Positions 50,319-58,193 of a stretch of DNA of 64,000 nucleotides are shown here, piece after piece. The notes under the pieces were generated by a model. That model ran no database searches. It worked only from the letters and a program-made list of their open reading frames with translations, and was not told the DNA's origin. Positions within the stretch are counted from its first letter, which is position 1. Each line of letters opens with the position of its first letter. Position numbers and translations under genes: made by a program. The stretch lies in IMG/VR virus record IMGVR_UViG_3300003322_000423, positions 1 to 64,000 of that record. One strand, written 5' to 3'. This stretch comes from a virus.

Positions 50319-50530
50319 AAATACGTCCTCCTGTGAACCTGACACCTGTACATACCGGCGAGCCGGTATCTTTGACTGACCCTGAACCTTTACCAGGAGT
50401 GGTTATCTATGATCGATCACTCTGGTTCCAGGGTGAGGGTACACCACCTAATCCGGATACTATCGGGGCTAAAGATGGCGATTGCTATCTAGACACCCTG
50501 ACAGGTGATGTCTATCGCTTGGAGGTCTGA
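50315..50530 (+). CDS. Small fibre-region protein (71 aa)
   Basis: MKIRPPVNLT..VYRLEV overlaps the upstream gene as ATGA and abuts the next. Its C-terminus GAKDGDCYLDTLTGDVYRLE is a motif often seen in collagen-like or fibre connector proteins (DGDxYLDTxTGDVY). It probably links fibre segments. Confidence 0.65.
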   Translation: MKIRPPVNLTPVHTGEPVSLTDPEPLPGVVIYDRSLWFQGEGTPPNPDTIGAKDGDCYLDTLTGDVYRLEV

Positions 50531-50776
50531 ATGGGTTGGGTGTATATAGCAAACATACGCGGGCCTCAAGGAGCATCAGGCGGAGATATTTTTGAGTTCG
50601 AGCAAGTCGGCCCGTTATTTGATTGGACTATCAATCACAATCTGGGCAGGTATCCAGAAATCACAATTATCGGGGTAGATGGCAATCAGTTGGTTACTGA
50701 CGTAGAACATGTCAGTAAGAACACGGCCATTCTCCACTTTGGAATAGCAACTAGCGGGAAGGCTGTGTGTAACTAA
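50531..50776 (+). CDS. Short collagen-like/fibre tip protein (81 aa)
   Basis: MGWVYIANIRGPQGASG has one collagen-type GPQGASG stretch. The rest, IFEFEQVGPLFDWTINHNLGRYPEITII and HVSKNTAILHFG, is a beta domain widely found at ends of phage fibres (TINHNLGRYP). It overlaps the next gene by 1 base. Probably part of the same fibre as 50315-50530. Confidence 0.7.
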   Translation: MGWVYIANIRGPQGASGGDIFEFEQVGPLFDWTINHNLGRYPEITIIGVDGNQLVTDVEHVSKNTAILHFGIATSGKAVCN

Positions 50777-51774
50777 TGGCATTGAAAATCGGTAATGGTC
50801 TAGATCTACTAAACCAGAGAATTGTTAACGTAGGTGACCCTACAGGTGCTGCTGATGCAGCTAACAAACAATATGTTGACAACGTAGCACGCGGCTTAAA
50901 CTGGAAAGAAGAAGTCAAGGCTGCCACTACAACAACTCTTGCAGCAAACACCTACAGCGCTGGAGGTAAGACTCTTACAGCCAACGCCAACGGGGCTCTG
51001 TCTACAATTGACGGTGTAAGCTTAAGTGTCAATGACCGTGTATTAGTCAAAGATGAAGCAACTGGCTCTAATAACGGCATTTACACTGTAACCTCTCTCG
51101 GCAGTGGTGCTGCACCTTGGGTATTCACCCGAGCGGTAGATGCTGATACTACAGCAGAATTTGCCAAGGGTTGTACTGTAACCGTAATGGCTGGTACTGC
51201 AAACGGCGACAAGGCGTTTACTCTTACCAACGATACGGCCCCAACGCTTGATTCAAGTTCTCTTACCTTTGGTGTTGTAGGCGGTGGACAGACCTATACC
51301 GCAGGAAACGGTCTGACAGGAAGCACAACATTTTCCGTGTTGGCTAATGGTACATCTATAGATGTATCTTCCTCAGGTATTAAGATTGCGGATGCCGCAG
51401 CCGGTAACGGTCTGGGTGTTTCAGCCGGTATTCTTAGCGTAAACGCTGGGACAGGTCTGGAAATAAACACAGATAACCTCAGAATTGCTACAACTGCTGC
51501 TGGTACAGGTCTTACAGGTGGTGGTGGTTCCGCATTAAGTATTGACACTACCCTGACTTGCCGCAGGTATTCCACACTTATTGGTAATGGTTCTTCTACA
51601 GCTATCACCGTAACCCATAACCTTAATACCAAGGATATAACGTGGAGCATCCGAGACACAGCAGATGACTCTTTTGTGTTTGCAGATGTAGTAGCTACAA
51701 GCTCTACTCAGGCTACATTTACCTTTGCTACAGCTCCGGCCAGCAATAAATACAGCGTCACAATTACAGGCTAA
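50776..51774 (+). CDS. Tail fibre protein (332 aa)
   Basis: The N-terminus MALKIGNGLDLLNQRIVNVGDPTGAADAANKQYVDNV is the classical fibre start with a trimerisation-type phrase (DAANKQYVD). The middle has RVLVKDEATGSNNGIYTV and repeated short Thr/Gly segments. The C-terminus (STAITVTHNLNTKDITWSIRD..KYSVTITG) is a beta head like that of the protein at 50531. It would form a trimeric fibre that contacts the host surface. Confidence 0.82.
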   Translation: MALKIGNGLDLLNQRIVNVGDPTGAADAANKQYVDNVARGLNWKEEVKAATTTTLAANTYSAGGKTLTANANGALSTIDGVSLSVNDRVLVKDEATGSNNGIYTVTSLGSGAAPWVFTRAVDADTTAEFAKGCTVTVMAGTANGDKAFTLTNDTAPTLDSSSLTFGVVGGGQTYTAGNGLTGSTTFSVLANGTSIDVSSSGIKIADAAAGNGLGVSAGILSVNAGTGLEINTDNLRIATTAAGTGLTGGGGSALSIDTTLTCRRYSTLIGNGSSTAITVTHNLNTKDITWSIRDTADDSFVFADVVATSSTQATFTFATAPASNKYSVTITG

Positions 51775-51793
51775 TAGCTAAGGGAGGGCAGCT

Positions 51794-53554
51794 ATGCCTA
51801 AAAATGTAATGCCGGATAAAACTCTAGAGGCGTTTACAACTCAGGCATTTGCCTCTGTCTTTACTCCGGATATCTCCAATGCGAGTATGGTGCAGGTCAC
51901 TCTGACAGGTTTGATGTCTCAGGTAAATTCACCTACGGGTAGAACCTTTGGGGTATTCACCCTGTCGTTTGTCCAGAATGCCACTGGGGGCAACCTTGTA
52001 GGTTGGAACACCACAGACTACCCTGATTTCTCTGGAAGCGGGTGGACCCCCAATTTGGCCGCTAACTCTGTGTCCAGCATATCCTTTTACTATGATTCTA
52101 ACTCAAGTAAATGGCGCCCTTTCGCCTCTTTCAATGGGGATGTGTGGGCGTTCCAAAGCTCTGGCACAGCTAACGGTAACAACGTTCTCCGGGTGGGTAA
52201 CAAAAGTCTAGGGTCAGATGCTAATGGTATAACCACCAGTACCCTTACAGCGTCAACGGTTTTGCAAAGCCCCACTATACAAGGGAGTACCTCTTCTGGC
52301 GGTACTCTGACTCTTACATCTACAAGCAATGCCACAAAGGGGAAAATCCTTTTCGGTACATCAGCCTACGATCAAGTCAACAACCGACTCGGTATCGGCA
52401 ACAACGCCCCGGGTGTAGAGCTTGATGTAACTGGTTCTGCTGCTGTAAGCACTGCTGTCACCTCCCCCACCCATAGAGGAGCTACTACCTCGGGTGGAAA
52501 CATGACGTTGCAATCAACGTCAAATGCCACCAAGGGGAAGATTCTTTTTGGTACCTCGGCATACGATGAAGTAAACAACAGGCTGGGTATAGCCAACAGC
52601 GCTCCTGGTGTTGCCCTAGATGTCACCGGCGCTGCCGCCGTTAGTACCAGCGTTACTACCCCGACTGTCAGCGGTTCATCCTCTGCCTCGGGGACTCTGA
52701 CACTTGGTTCTACCTCTAATGCCACTAAAGGGAAAATCCTATTCGGCACGTCAGCCTATGATGAGGTCAACAACCGCCTAGGTGTTTCAAATGCAAGCCC
52801 TGCCGTAGCCTTAGATGTAACTGGCTCAGGCAATATAACTTCTGACTTGACTGTTCCTACCATTCAGGGAAGTTCTAGTTCGGGCGGTACGTTAACCCTC
52901 AAATCCACTACAAACGCGACTAAGGGCAAGGTGCTGTTCGGAACCTCTGCTTACGATGAGGTCAACAACAGGCTAGGTATCGCTAACTCGTCCCCCACGG
53001 CACCTCTGGACGTTACAGGGGCAGGAGTATTCTCCAGCACTGTGACTGCTGCTGACCCTACAGCTTCTACTCACCTGGCCACAAAGAACTATGTAGATCA
53101 ACGGCAATTAGGGTCTTTGGTTAGTAGCGCAACAGCTATTGGTACTACTATTACAGCTACAGGTATGAGCATCTCTAGTGTCCCAGCAGGTTCCTGGACT
53201 TTATATGCTTATATACCTGTAGTAACTGTCGGTACTACCATGTCTTGTACCATAACACTATCCCCTAGTAGTGGGCCCACAGTAACTTCTTTGTTTTATA
53301 ACTGGAATAGAACCACACTTACTACTACTCTGGCTTCATCATCCCAAAACACCGTTATACCCTCATCACAGGCATTTAATCAAAGTCCTAGTATATATGG
53401 TACAACTAATACGGCAGGTACCTACCTAATAGAACTACAGGGGGGTATGGTATCCACCACTTCGGGAACCATCAGTATAAGTATGACTCGAACCGGGGGC
53501 ACTTCCATCACGGTACAACCGGGCTCCTACCTTAGACTTGAAAGAGTTGGTTAA
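51794..53554 (+). CDS. Tail fibre protein with four tandem repeats (586 aa)
   Basis: After an N-terminal domain (about residues 1-150) there are four 56-residue repeats (about 155-415) of the type GTLTLTSTSNATKGKILFGTSAYD followed by VNNRLGIANSAPGVALDVTG. This repeat is known in shaft regions of phage fibres. A short AADPTASTHLATKNYVDQRQL follows, a trimer-type phrase, and then a C-terminal beta head (about 440-586, TLYAYIPVVTVGTTMSCTITL). The repeat number may vary between strains. Confidence 0.82.
   Translation: MPKNVMPDKTLEAFTTQAFASVFTPDISNASMVQVTLTGLMSQVNSPTGRTFGVFTLSFVQNATGGNLVGWNTTDYPDFSGSGWTPNLAANSVSSISFYYDSNSSKWRPFASFNGDVWAFQSSGTANGNNVLRVGNKSLGSDANGITTSTLTASTVLQSPTIQGSTSSGGTLTLTSTSNATKGKILFGTSAYDQVNNRLGIGNNAPGVELDVTGSAAVSTAVTSPTHRGATTSGGNMTLQSTSNATKGKILFGTSAYDEVNNRLGIANSAPGVALDVTGAAAVSTSVTTPTVSGSSSASGTLTLGSTSNATKGKILFGTSAYDEVNNRLGVSNASPAVALDVTGSGNITSDLTVPTIQGSSSSGGTLTLKSTTNATKGKVLFGTSAYDEVNNRLGIANSSPTAPLDVTGAGVFSSTVTAADPTASTHLATKNYVDQRQLGSLVSSATAIGTTITATGMSISSVPAGSWTLYAYIPVVTVGTTMSCTITLSPSSGPTVTSLFYNWNRTTLTTTLASSSQNTVIPSSQAFNQSPSIYGTTNTAGTYLIELQGGMVSTTSGTISISMTRTGGTSITVQPGSYLRLERVG
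52270..53035 (+). repeat. Four 168-bp coding repeats in a fibre gene
   Basis: Each unit encodes SGGTLTL..S-NATKGKILFGTSAYD-VNNRLG followed by a variable LDVTG region. Synonymous differences between copies are frequent, so the duplication is not very recent. Confidence 0.8.
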
Positions 53555-53555
53555 C

Positions 53556-53789
53556 ATGGTATTAGGCTTAACACCTGAGGCATACATTGTATATTACTTA
53601 CCAGATCTGTTAAACAATCCTGTGGTAGCCTCAGTGAATGGCGGGCTGCTATTCTTCAGATCTTATTCAGATGCAAAACAAGCAGCAGAGATCTTTCTAG
53701 CATCTTTTACAGACCCTGAGCATTACGGACCACCTCCGTACGTATGGATACAACCAGCCTCTAAACTATGGATTAATGGAGTAGACTAA
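53556..53789 (+). CDS. Hypothetical protein after fibre genes (77 aa)
   Basis: MVLGLTPEAY..WINGVD starts one base after the fibre stop and overlaps the next ATG (TAATG). It is alpha/beta (AYIVYYLPDLLNN, FRSYSDAKQAAEIFLASF). It may be a fibre chaperone by position, as small genes after fibres often are, but no motif proves it. Confidence 0.6.
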   Translation: MVLGLTPEAYIVYYLPDLLNNPVVASVNGGLLFFRSYSDAKQAAEIFLASFTDPEHYGPPPYVWIQPASKLWINGVD

Positions 53790-54085
53790 TGTTTGAACCA
53801 AGTTACCCTGAAACCTTCAATAAACTCTACTGGTTCTATTACACTTCTATTGTTTATTGGGACGATTCTGGAGAAACTCAAGAAGCCTATCTGGTTCTAG
53901 CTTCTGGAATAGAGGATGATCTATATACACGTGCGGAAGAGGGGCACAATTTGCTGATGTCTGGAGAAGTACCATTTATCAGTCTCCCAGAAACGGGCGG
54001 TAGGTTTTTAAATATAAATTCTGTAATATCCATAGGGCCGATAGAATCTGTGTATAAAAACTACATTGCAACTATAGACGAGTAA
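53789..54085 (+). CDS. Hypothetical protein after fibre genes (98 aa)
   Basis: MFEPSYPETF..IATIDE has an early strand (KLYWFYYTSIVYWDD) and an acidic middle, with a C-terminal strand-turn-strand (GGRFLNINSVISIGPIE). It is coupled to the upstream gene by a one-base overlap and followed by a terminator. Role unknown, possibly fibre assembly. Confidence 0.6.
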   Translation: MFEPSYPETFNKLYWFYYTSIVYWDDSGETQEAYLVLASGIEDDLYTRAEEGHNLLMSGEVPFISLPETGGRFLNINSVISIGPIESVYKNYIATIDE

Positions 54086-54109
54086 TATTATCGTTAATGC
54101 CATATACTC

Positions 54110-54143
54110 AAAGGTGAGGTAAACTGCTACTTCACCTTTTTAT
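54110..54143 (+). terminator. Terminator of the fibre operon
   Basis: AAAGGTGA (54110-54117) pairs with TCACCTTT (54132-54139), followed by a T run. Confidence 0.8.
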
Positions 54144-54153
54144 TTAGTCGCCA

Positions 54154-54369
54154 TCACCAGAGGTGAAGAAACAGCCAGGTGAAGAACCCGGCAAACACAG
54201 CCTTACCCAGCTTGCTCTTCTTATGAACCCCCAGAACCTCCCGGAGATGGAAGCTCAGGGGCGCGTGGGGGTGCTTGGTGCGCAGAGCCTGCGTCTCAGC
54301 AGCAGCAAAGAACGTAGCCCACGCAATCCACACAAGTCTCCAGCGTTGTACATCAGAAAGCTTGTTCAT
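54154..54369 (-). CDS. Two-helix membrane protein, holin-like (71 aa)
   Basis: The ATG at 54369 has a perfect GGAGG six bases upstream. MNKLSDVQRWRLVWIAWATFFAAAETQAL contains the first helix and LGKAVFAGFFTWLFLHLW the second, with a basic loop between (FHLREVLGVHKKSK). This pattern (RLxWxAWxxxFxxxE...HLRxxLG) is widespread in actinophages, often labelled holin or membrane protein. It might be a second holin or an antiholin next to the tRNA array. Confidence 0.7.
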   Translation of the reverse strand: MNKLSDVQRWRLVWIAWATFFAAAETQALRTKHPHAPLSFHLREVLGVHKKSKLGKAVFAGFFTWLFLHLW

Positions 54370-54452
54370 GGTCCACCTCCGACTCAAGCGACTAATCTAA
54401 CTAAATTGTGGCACACGAAAGCCCCTTACGCAAGACGTAGGGGGCTTAAAAG

Positions 54453-54526
54453 TGGTGGCGCCGCCCCGAGTCGCACGGGGGTCAAAGGGTTATGAGCCCT
54501 TTATGGAACTCCTCCACTACAGCGCA
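54453..54526 (-). tRNA. tRNA-fMet (CAT), initiator type
   Basis: The anticodon arm is AAGGG-CTCATAA-CCCTT, with three consecutive G:C pairs next to the loop, the hallmark of initiator tRNA. Position 1:72 is a T-C mismatch, also an initiator trait. The CCA end is encoded. The T arm CCCCG-TGCGACT-CGGGG has an unusual loop. Confidence 0.8.
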
Positions 54527-54527
54527 G

Positions 54528-54601
54528 TAGTTCTGACGGGATTCGAACCCGTGATCTTCTCCTTATGAGGGAGCTGCCCTAAACCACTAGGCCACAGAAC
54601 T
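54528..54601 (-). tRNA. tRNA with CAT anticodon (Met or Ile-lysidine)
   Basis: Acceptor AGTTCTG/CAGAACT, anticodon loop CTCATAA. It lacks the initiator G:C triplet. Whether it is elongator Met or an AUA-reading Ile tRNA (after TilS modification) cannot be told from the sequence. Confidence 0.8.
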
Positions 54602-54672
54602 ATAGAAAGGAACAATGTCAGGTACAGCCGTGTCTCCTGATGTGGCCTGGCCCAGCTACTCATTGTTCCTTG

Positions 54673-54747
54673 TTCCACCGACGGGATTTGAACCCGTGAC
54701 CAACACATTATCAGTGTGTCACTCTTACCAGACTGAGTTACGGTGGA
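54673..54747 (-). tRNA. tRNA-Ile (GAT)
   Basis: Acceptor TCCACCG/CGGTGGA, anticodon stem ACACA/TGTGT, loop CTGATAA. T arm ACGGG-TTCAAAT-CCCGT. Confidence 0.88.
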
Positions 54748-54826
54748 GATGTGACGGTTTTCCTGAGGCCCTACTTAAAGGATGCTGCGCTCTTGCCCCT
54801 CAGAGGTCGAACCGTCAAACCTCGCG

Positions 54827-54899
54827 CGACCTAGACGGGGATCGAACCCGCGACTTCCACCTTGACAGGGTGGTGCTCTAACCACTGAACTACTAGGCC
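54827..54899 (-). tRNA. tRNA-Asp (GTC)
   Basis: Acceptor GGCCTAG/CTAGGTC, anticodon stem CCACC/GGTGG, loop CTGTCAA, discriminator G as usual for Asp. Confidence 0.9.
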
Positions 54900-55207
54900 A
54901 AAACCCTGCCCACAAGGAACAGGATGGGTTATAAATTATACACATATTTCGTAAGGTTCAAGAGACTTTCCCACCTGGTACAGAGGTGTTCTCCATTGCT
55001 ACTTACGATCCTTTATTACCCGTCTCTTTTCAGGGAGCGATTCCGTGTACCCGGCAGACGGAGCGTGATGTGTTTACGCCGCGTGGAGCTAGACCGAATT
55101 GCACGGTCCTCCGGAAGCCTCCGCATGCGGCCCTACTTCCGTCGAAACTAAATTAGCCCCTTGCCCGGTTTTTGTGTATACCTGAACCGTGGTGACAAAA
55201 CAGGTAG
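54900..55207. other. Gap in tRNA array with an inverted repeat
   Basis: No gene is seen in these 308 bases. AAGAGAC (54960-54966) pairs with GTCTCTT (55022-55028) and encloses a 5-bp hairpin with a 7-nt loop (54972-54988). Size (69 nt) and inner hairpin recall a tRNA, but no full cloverleaf can be drawn. Confidence 0.45.
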
Positions 55208-55280
55208 TGGAGATGACAGGACTCGAACCCGCCGCCTTCTGCGTGCAAAGCAGACGCTCTTCCCGATGAGCTACATCCCC
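55208..55280 (-). tRNA. tRNA-Ala (TGC)
   Basis: Acceptor GGGGATG/CATCTCC, anticodon stem TCTGC/GCAGA, loop TTTGCAC, T loop TTCGAGT. The identity pair G3:U70 is present, as expected for Ala. Confidence 0.9.
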
Positions 55281-55336
55281 AAACCAGGTTTTTGATAACG
55301 CAGAACCCCGTCTCCCGAAAACTGCGTGTCTAAGTG

Positions 55337-56452
55337 TTATTCGTTGCAATTACAGTCTAATTGTAGCGGAGGTTCCCAGATTTGTCCATCCCCTGGAACC
55401 TGCGATTTAGGCTGATAGTCCAGCGGACTGAACAACAGATTTGCATTCGTCTCGTTACGTGTACCAAGCCATAGATCTACACCTTGATATGGTACACCGT
55501 CGACCACGCTGACTGTTCTGGGCTGTCCGCCACATGAGGCCCCGTTGAAGATGCGACGCCCGTATACCGGCGCACCCCAACCGACGTTCCCGGGAGCTGT
55601 CCAGCCGCTGTAGAGACTGGAACTAGTGGCATATCCGATCGGGGTACCTGCACAGTAGCCGCATCCCTGATCAGAATATGTTATCACATATTCCTGTGAT
55701 CTTTCATCCCAGAAACCGCCGGGACCTTCCGTATGACTCAGACTTGCCACATTCGTGACACCTAGAGCCGTCCCCCCGCTACCCCAGTAATTCAATTGCT
55801 GGATATTCATTCCAGTATTGCCGGGAAGAGTGCAGATGATAGCTGGTGGTCCGGAGCGAGCCTGGATTATACCGAAGTCCCCGTTGCCCGTACAGATACT
55901 CAGATTAGGTTTGTTGTATGAGCCCCAGGGCTTTCCTGCATTAGGCCCACAAGGTCCGGCAGGCCCGTTGCATCCCATAACGTTATACCCGCTCTGGGCG
56001 CCGTCAGACTTGTGCCTAGGGGCGTTGAACCAGAGTATGAACGCGCCGTCGTTGTGGCCCCAGCCTGTACGCTGGATCATCCGAGGATTGAAACATCCCT
56101 GGCCGGTACCACCACACGTGGTCTGCCACGAAACCTTCTTGTACGGGTCCTGTTCGTTAGGGTTGAACAACAGCTTAGGTTCAGACCATGGACCCTCTAT
56201 GCTCTGGGAGGTGCTCACACCGAAGCCACAGAAAGGTGTGTTTTTGATACTCCACTGGAAACCACATTTGTACATGGTTCCGTACAGGTAATAGGTGTTC
56301 CCGAACTTGGCTAAATGTCCATCGTGAAGATCTACACCCTGAATGTTCAGAGGTCTAGGATCAGACTGAGTCTCGGCGTTTACAGGTCCGGAAAATAAAA
56401 ATACAGTTGCCGTTACGACAACTGCGACAAGTAATCTATATAGCCGTTTCAC
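55337..56452 (-). CDS. Secreted GH43-like glycoside hydrolase (371 aa)
   Basis: A GTG start (AGGAG six bases upstream) gives a signal peptide: KRLYRLLVAVVVTATVFLFSG with cleavage after VNA (residue 26). The mature protein shows the five-bladed propeller style of GH43 and related enzymes: GVDLHDGHLAKFGNTYYLYGTMYKCG (the N-terminal blade with its possible catalytic Asp), SIEGPWSEP, CFNPRMIQR, HNDGAFILWFN and WDERSQEYVITYSDQGC. It has about a dozen Cys, probably disulphide-bonded outside the cell. It would cut arabinan, galactan or a related glycan. It sits inside the tRNA array, unusual for such a gene. Confidence 0.75.
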   Translation of the reverse strand: MKRLYRLLVAVVVTATVFLFSGPVNAETQSDPRPLNIQGVDLHDGHLAKFGNTYYLYGTMYKCGFQWSIKNTPFCGFGVSTSQSIEGPWSEPKLLFNPNEQDPYKKVSWQTTCGGTGQGCFNPRMIQRTGWGHNDGAFILWFNAPRHKSDGAQSGYNVMGCNGPAGPCGPNAGKPWGSYNKPNLSICTGNGDFGIIQARSGPPAIICTLPGNTGMNIQQLNYWGSGGTALGVTNVASLSHTEGPGGFWDERSQEYVITYSDQGCGYCAGTPIGYATSSSLYSGWTAPGNVGWGAPVYGRRIFNGASCGGQPRTVSVVDGVPYQGVDLWLGTRNETNANLLFSPLDYQPKSQVPGDGQIWEPPLQLDCNCNE

Positions 56453-56473
56453 TGCCCTCTCCTAATAGATAAG

Positions 56474-56547
56474 TAGGCCCGTCGGGATTTGAACCCGCAT
56501 CACCTGTATATAAGACAGGCGCTCTTACCTGATTGAGCTACAGGCCC
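56474..56547 (-). tRNA. tRNA-Ile (TAT)
   Basis: Acceptor GGGCCTG/CGGGCCT, anticodon stem CCTGT/ACAGG, loop CTTATAT. The UAU anticodon reads AUA directly and is rare in bacteria, which normally use a lysidine-modified CAU tRNA. Confidence 0.8.
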
Positions 56548-56722
56548 ATTGACACTAACCAAGTCTAGGTGTCTGTCCGTGTCATCTGTCTCCGACTACC
56601 GGCTTGTCACTTGGAAATTCTCTCTGATCCGGATGACACTTCGTCCAGAGAACGGGCCTGTGTCGTGGCCCCAGTGCTTGCAGTATCTTACTGACAGATG
56701 GTGTTCAGACTTACAAGCAAAG

Positions 56723-56807
56723 CGGAAGCGGTGGGACTCGAACCCACAAGGATTGGTTACCCAGCCGCTTTCAAGGCGGTGTATCTCTCCCATGTGACAG
56801 CACTTCC
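56723..56807 (-). tRNA. tRNA-Ser (TGA)
   Basis: Acceptor GGAAGTG/CGCTTCC, loop CTTGAAA, long variable arm, discriminator G. Confidence 0.88.
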
Positions 56808-56810
56808 AGG

Positions 56811-57203
56811 TTACTTCTTAAATCTTTGCCATGTTCGTTCTCTGTGGCAATTAGAACAAACCAAATCACACTTAGCTATTTCGGCTTTGATATCTTCAAC
56901 TGTAGCATGTCTATAGGTGATACCTATGTTGAATAACTTAATCTCATCAGGTCTGTGATCAAAATCCATAACATAGTGGGGGTACTGAACGCCACAATCC
57001 ATACAGGGCTTACCCGCCTTGTAGTCTTGGATGAATTGACGCTTTTCACCCCGCCTAACATGCTGTCTCGATATATTCTTATTCTTTTGATCTACGCCAC
57101 AGTAGTAGGACACAGTGGATTTAGAACATCCTAGTTCCTTAGCTATAGCGTTGTACGTGTAGCCAGCTTCTCTTAACCTAAAGATATCTGCCTCATATGT
57201 CAT
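56811..57203 (-). CDS. HNH endonuclease with N-terminal HTH (130 aa)
   Basis: Residues 1-40 are an HTH (RLREAGYTYNAIAKELGCSKSTVSYYCG) and residues about 60-130 an HNH nuclease: zinc pairs CMDCG and CSNCHRERT, with catalytic MDFDHRPDE between. It is the free-standing type common in actinophages. It starts 24 bases from tRNA-Cys, and a -10 box TATACT (57210-57215) ends 7 bases before the ATG, giving a leaderless mRNA from inside the tRNA region. It may spread itself into tRNA arrays. Confidence 0.88.
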   Translation of the reverse strand: MTYEADIFRLREAGYTYNAIAKELGCSKSTVSYYCGVDQKNKNISRQHVRRGEKRQFIQDYKAGKPCMDCGVQYPHYVMDFDHRPDEIKLFNIGITYRHATVEDIKAEIAKCDLVCSNCHRERTWQRFKK

Positions 57204-57226
57204 GAGGCAAGTATATCAAAGGTTCG

Positions 57227-57300
57227 AGGCCATTACCAGGATCGAACTGGTCCAATGTAGATTTGCAGTCTACCGCTTACTTCCAGCAAGCTCAATGGCC
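57227..57300 (-). tRNA. tRNA-Cys (GCA)
   Basis: Acceptor GGCCATT/AATGGCC, anticodon stem GTAGA/TCTAC, loop CTGCAAA, discriminator T as expected for Cys. Confidence 0.9.
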
Positions 57301-57306
57301 ATTAGG

Positions 57307-57367
57307 TGCAGGTGCCGGGACTCGAACCCGGGAGTCATGACCTCCGACCGTCATCGCACCATTCCCA
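57307..57367 (-). pseudogene. tRNA remnant with intact T arm
   Basis: A perfect T arm (CCGGG-TTCGAGT-CCCGG), a 3' acceptor strand CACCTGC and a 5-bp ATGAC/GTCAT hairpin with an 8-nt loop are present. The 5' acceptor strand and D arm are missing or unrecognisable in the roughly 60 bases available. Confidence 0.5.
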
Positions 57368-57368
57368 G

Positions 57369-57453
57369 CGGAAATGACAGGATTCGAACCTGCGGACCTG
57401 TTACAGTCTCTGCTTTAGCAAAACAGTGCTTTCACCCACTCAGCCACATTTCC
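57369..57453 (-). tRNA. tRNA-Ser (GCT)
   Basis: Acceptor GGAAATG/CATTTCC, loop TTGCTAA, long variable arm, discriminator G. Confidence 0.88.
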
Positions 57454-57456
57454 ATG

Positions 57457-57527
57457 TTCGTCCTACGGATTTCGATACCGCATCTTCGGGCACGTTCCCC
57501 GACGTTCTACCTTTGAACTAAGAACGA
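57457..57527 (-). tRNA. Atypical tRNA, anticodon loop GAACGTG
   Basis: Acceptor TCGTTCT/AGGACGA, D stem GTTC/GAAC and anticodon stem TCGGG/CCCGA are sound, but position 33 is A, not T, and the T stem has a T-T pair. The nominal anticodon ACG would duplicate the normal Arg tRNA at 57684. Possibly a decaying or specialised tRNA. Confidence 0.5.
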
Positions 57528-57530
57528 ATG

Positions 57531-57612
57531 TGCTAGAGGCCGGATTTGCACCGACACAGCCTGAGGCGACACTTTTACAGAGTGCGGGGCTCCACTAATG
57601 CCCAGCTCTAGC
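57531..57612 (-). tRNA. tRNA-Tyr (GTA)
   Basis: Acceptor GCTAGAG/CTCTAGC, loop CTGTAAA, long variable arm typical of bacterial Tyr tRNA. Confidence 0.88.
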
Positions 57613-57683
57613 GTGTGGGACCTTTTAACCGGAGTCCCAGACGGAGCATCTTCGGACCTCGTCCCGGTATGTGCTATACCCCG

Positions 57684-57756
57684 TACACCTAGAGAGACTC
57701 GAACTCCCATCCCTGGTTCCGTAGACCAGTGCTCTAATCCTTTGAGCTATAGGTGC
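57684..57756 (-). tRNA. tRNA-Arg (ACG)
   Basis: Acceptor GCACCTA/TAGGTGT, anticodon stem CTGGT/ACCAG, loop CTACGGA. A34 would be deaminated to inosine by host TadA. Confidence 0.88.
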
Positions 57757-57874
57757 ATTGCCCTAAGCGCCTTGGTGGACGCCTTGCAAATCCGGGCCAG
57801 ACTCAGAGACTCTTGCTAGCTAGAATCTCACAGCGACGTGTCCGTATGAGGTAACAGCGGTCGACTGGCTTGCG

Positions 57875-57946
57875 TCCGGGTGGGGATAATCGAAATCCCT
57901 ATACGACTTCCCAAAAGTCGCGTGTTAACCATTACACTACACCCAG
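57875..57946 (-). tRNA. tRNA-Pro (TGG)
   Basis: Acceptor CTGGGTG/CACCCGG, anticodon stem CGACT/AGTCG, loop TTTGGGA. Confidence 0.88.
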
Positions 57947-57950
57947 TCAG

Positions 57951-58021
57951 AGCGATATAGGAGAATCGAACTCCTGTAGTCTGTTTGGAAGACAGAGGCT
58001 TTACCATTAAGCTAATATCGC
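57951..58021 (-). tRNA. tRNA-Gly (TCC)
   Basis: Acceptor GCGATAT/ATATCGC, anticodon stem TCTGT/ACAGA, loop CTTCCAA, discriminator T. Confidence 0.9.
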
Positions 58022-58071
58022 ATTGCTATTTTCGTCCACGTAGGCGCCCTGGAACCGGCATAGCTGCCTCG

Positions 58072-58143
58072 TACCCAGTAACAGATTCGAACTGTTGACA
58101 CGCGCGGTGTAAACGCGATGCTCTTCCCCTGAGCTAACCGGGT
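58072..58143 (-). tRNA. tRNA-Val (TAC)
   Basis: Acceptor ACCCGGT/ACTGGGT, loop TTTACAC on a 4-bp stem CGCG, T arm AACAG-TTCGAAT-CTGTT. Confidence 0.85.
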
Positions 58144-58193
58144 TTATGGGCCCCCGGAAAGTTTATAGTCTGTCGGTTCCAGCCCTAGACTTG

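Noticed and set aside
56548-56722. An extra tRNA in the gap between tRNA-Ile and tRNA-Ser
   Set aside because: An 8-bp inverted repeat spans it, but there is no T arm (TTCGAAT-like) or anticodon arm. It is included under the inverted-repeat finding instead.
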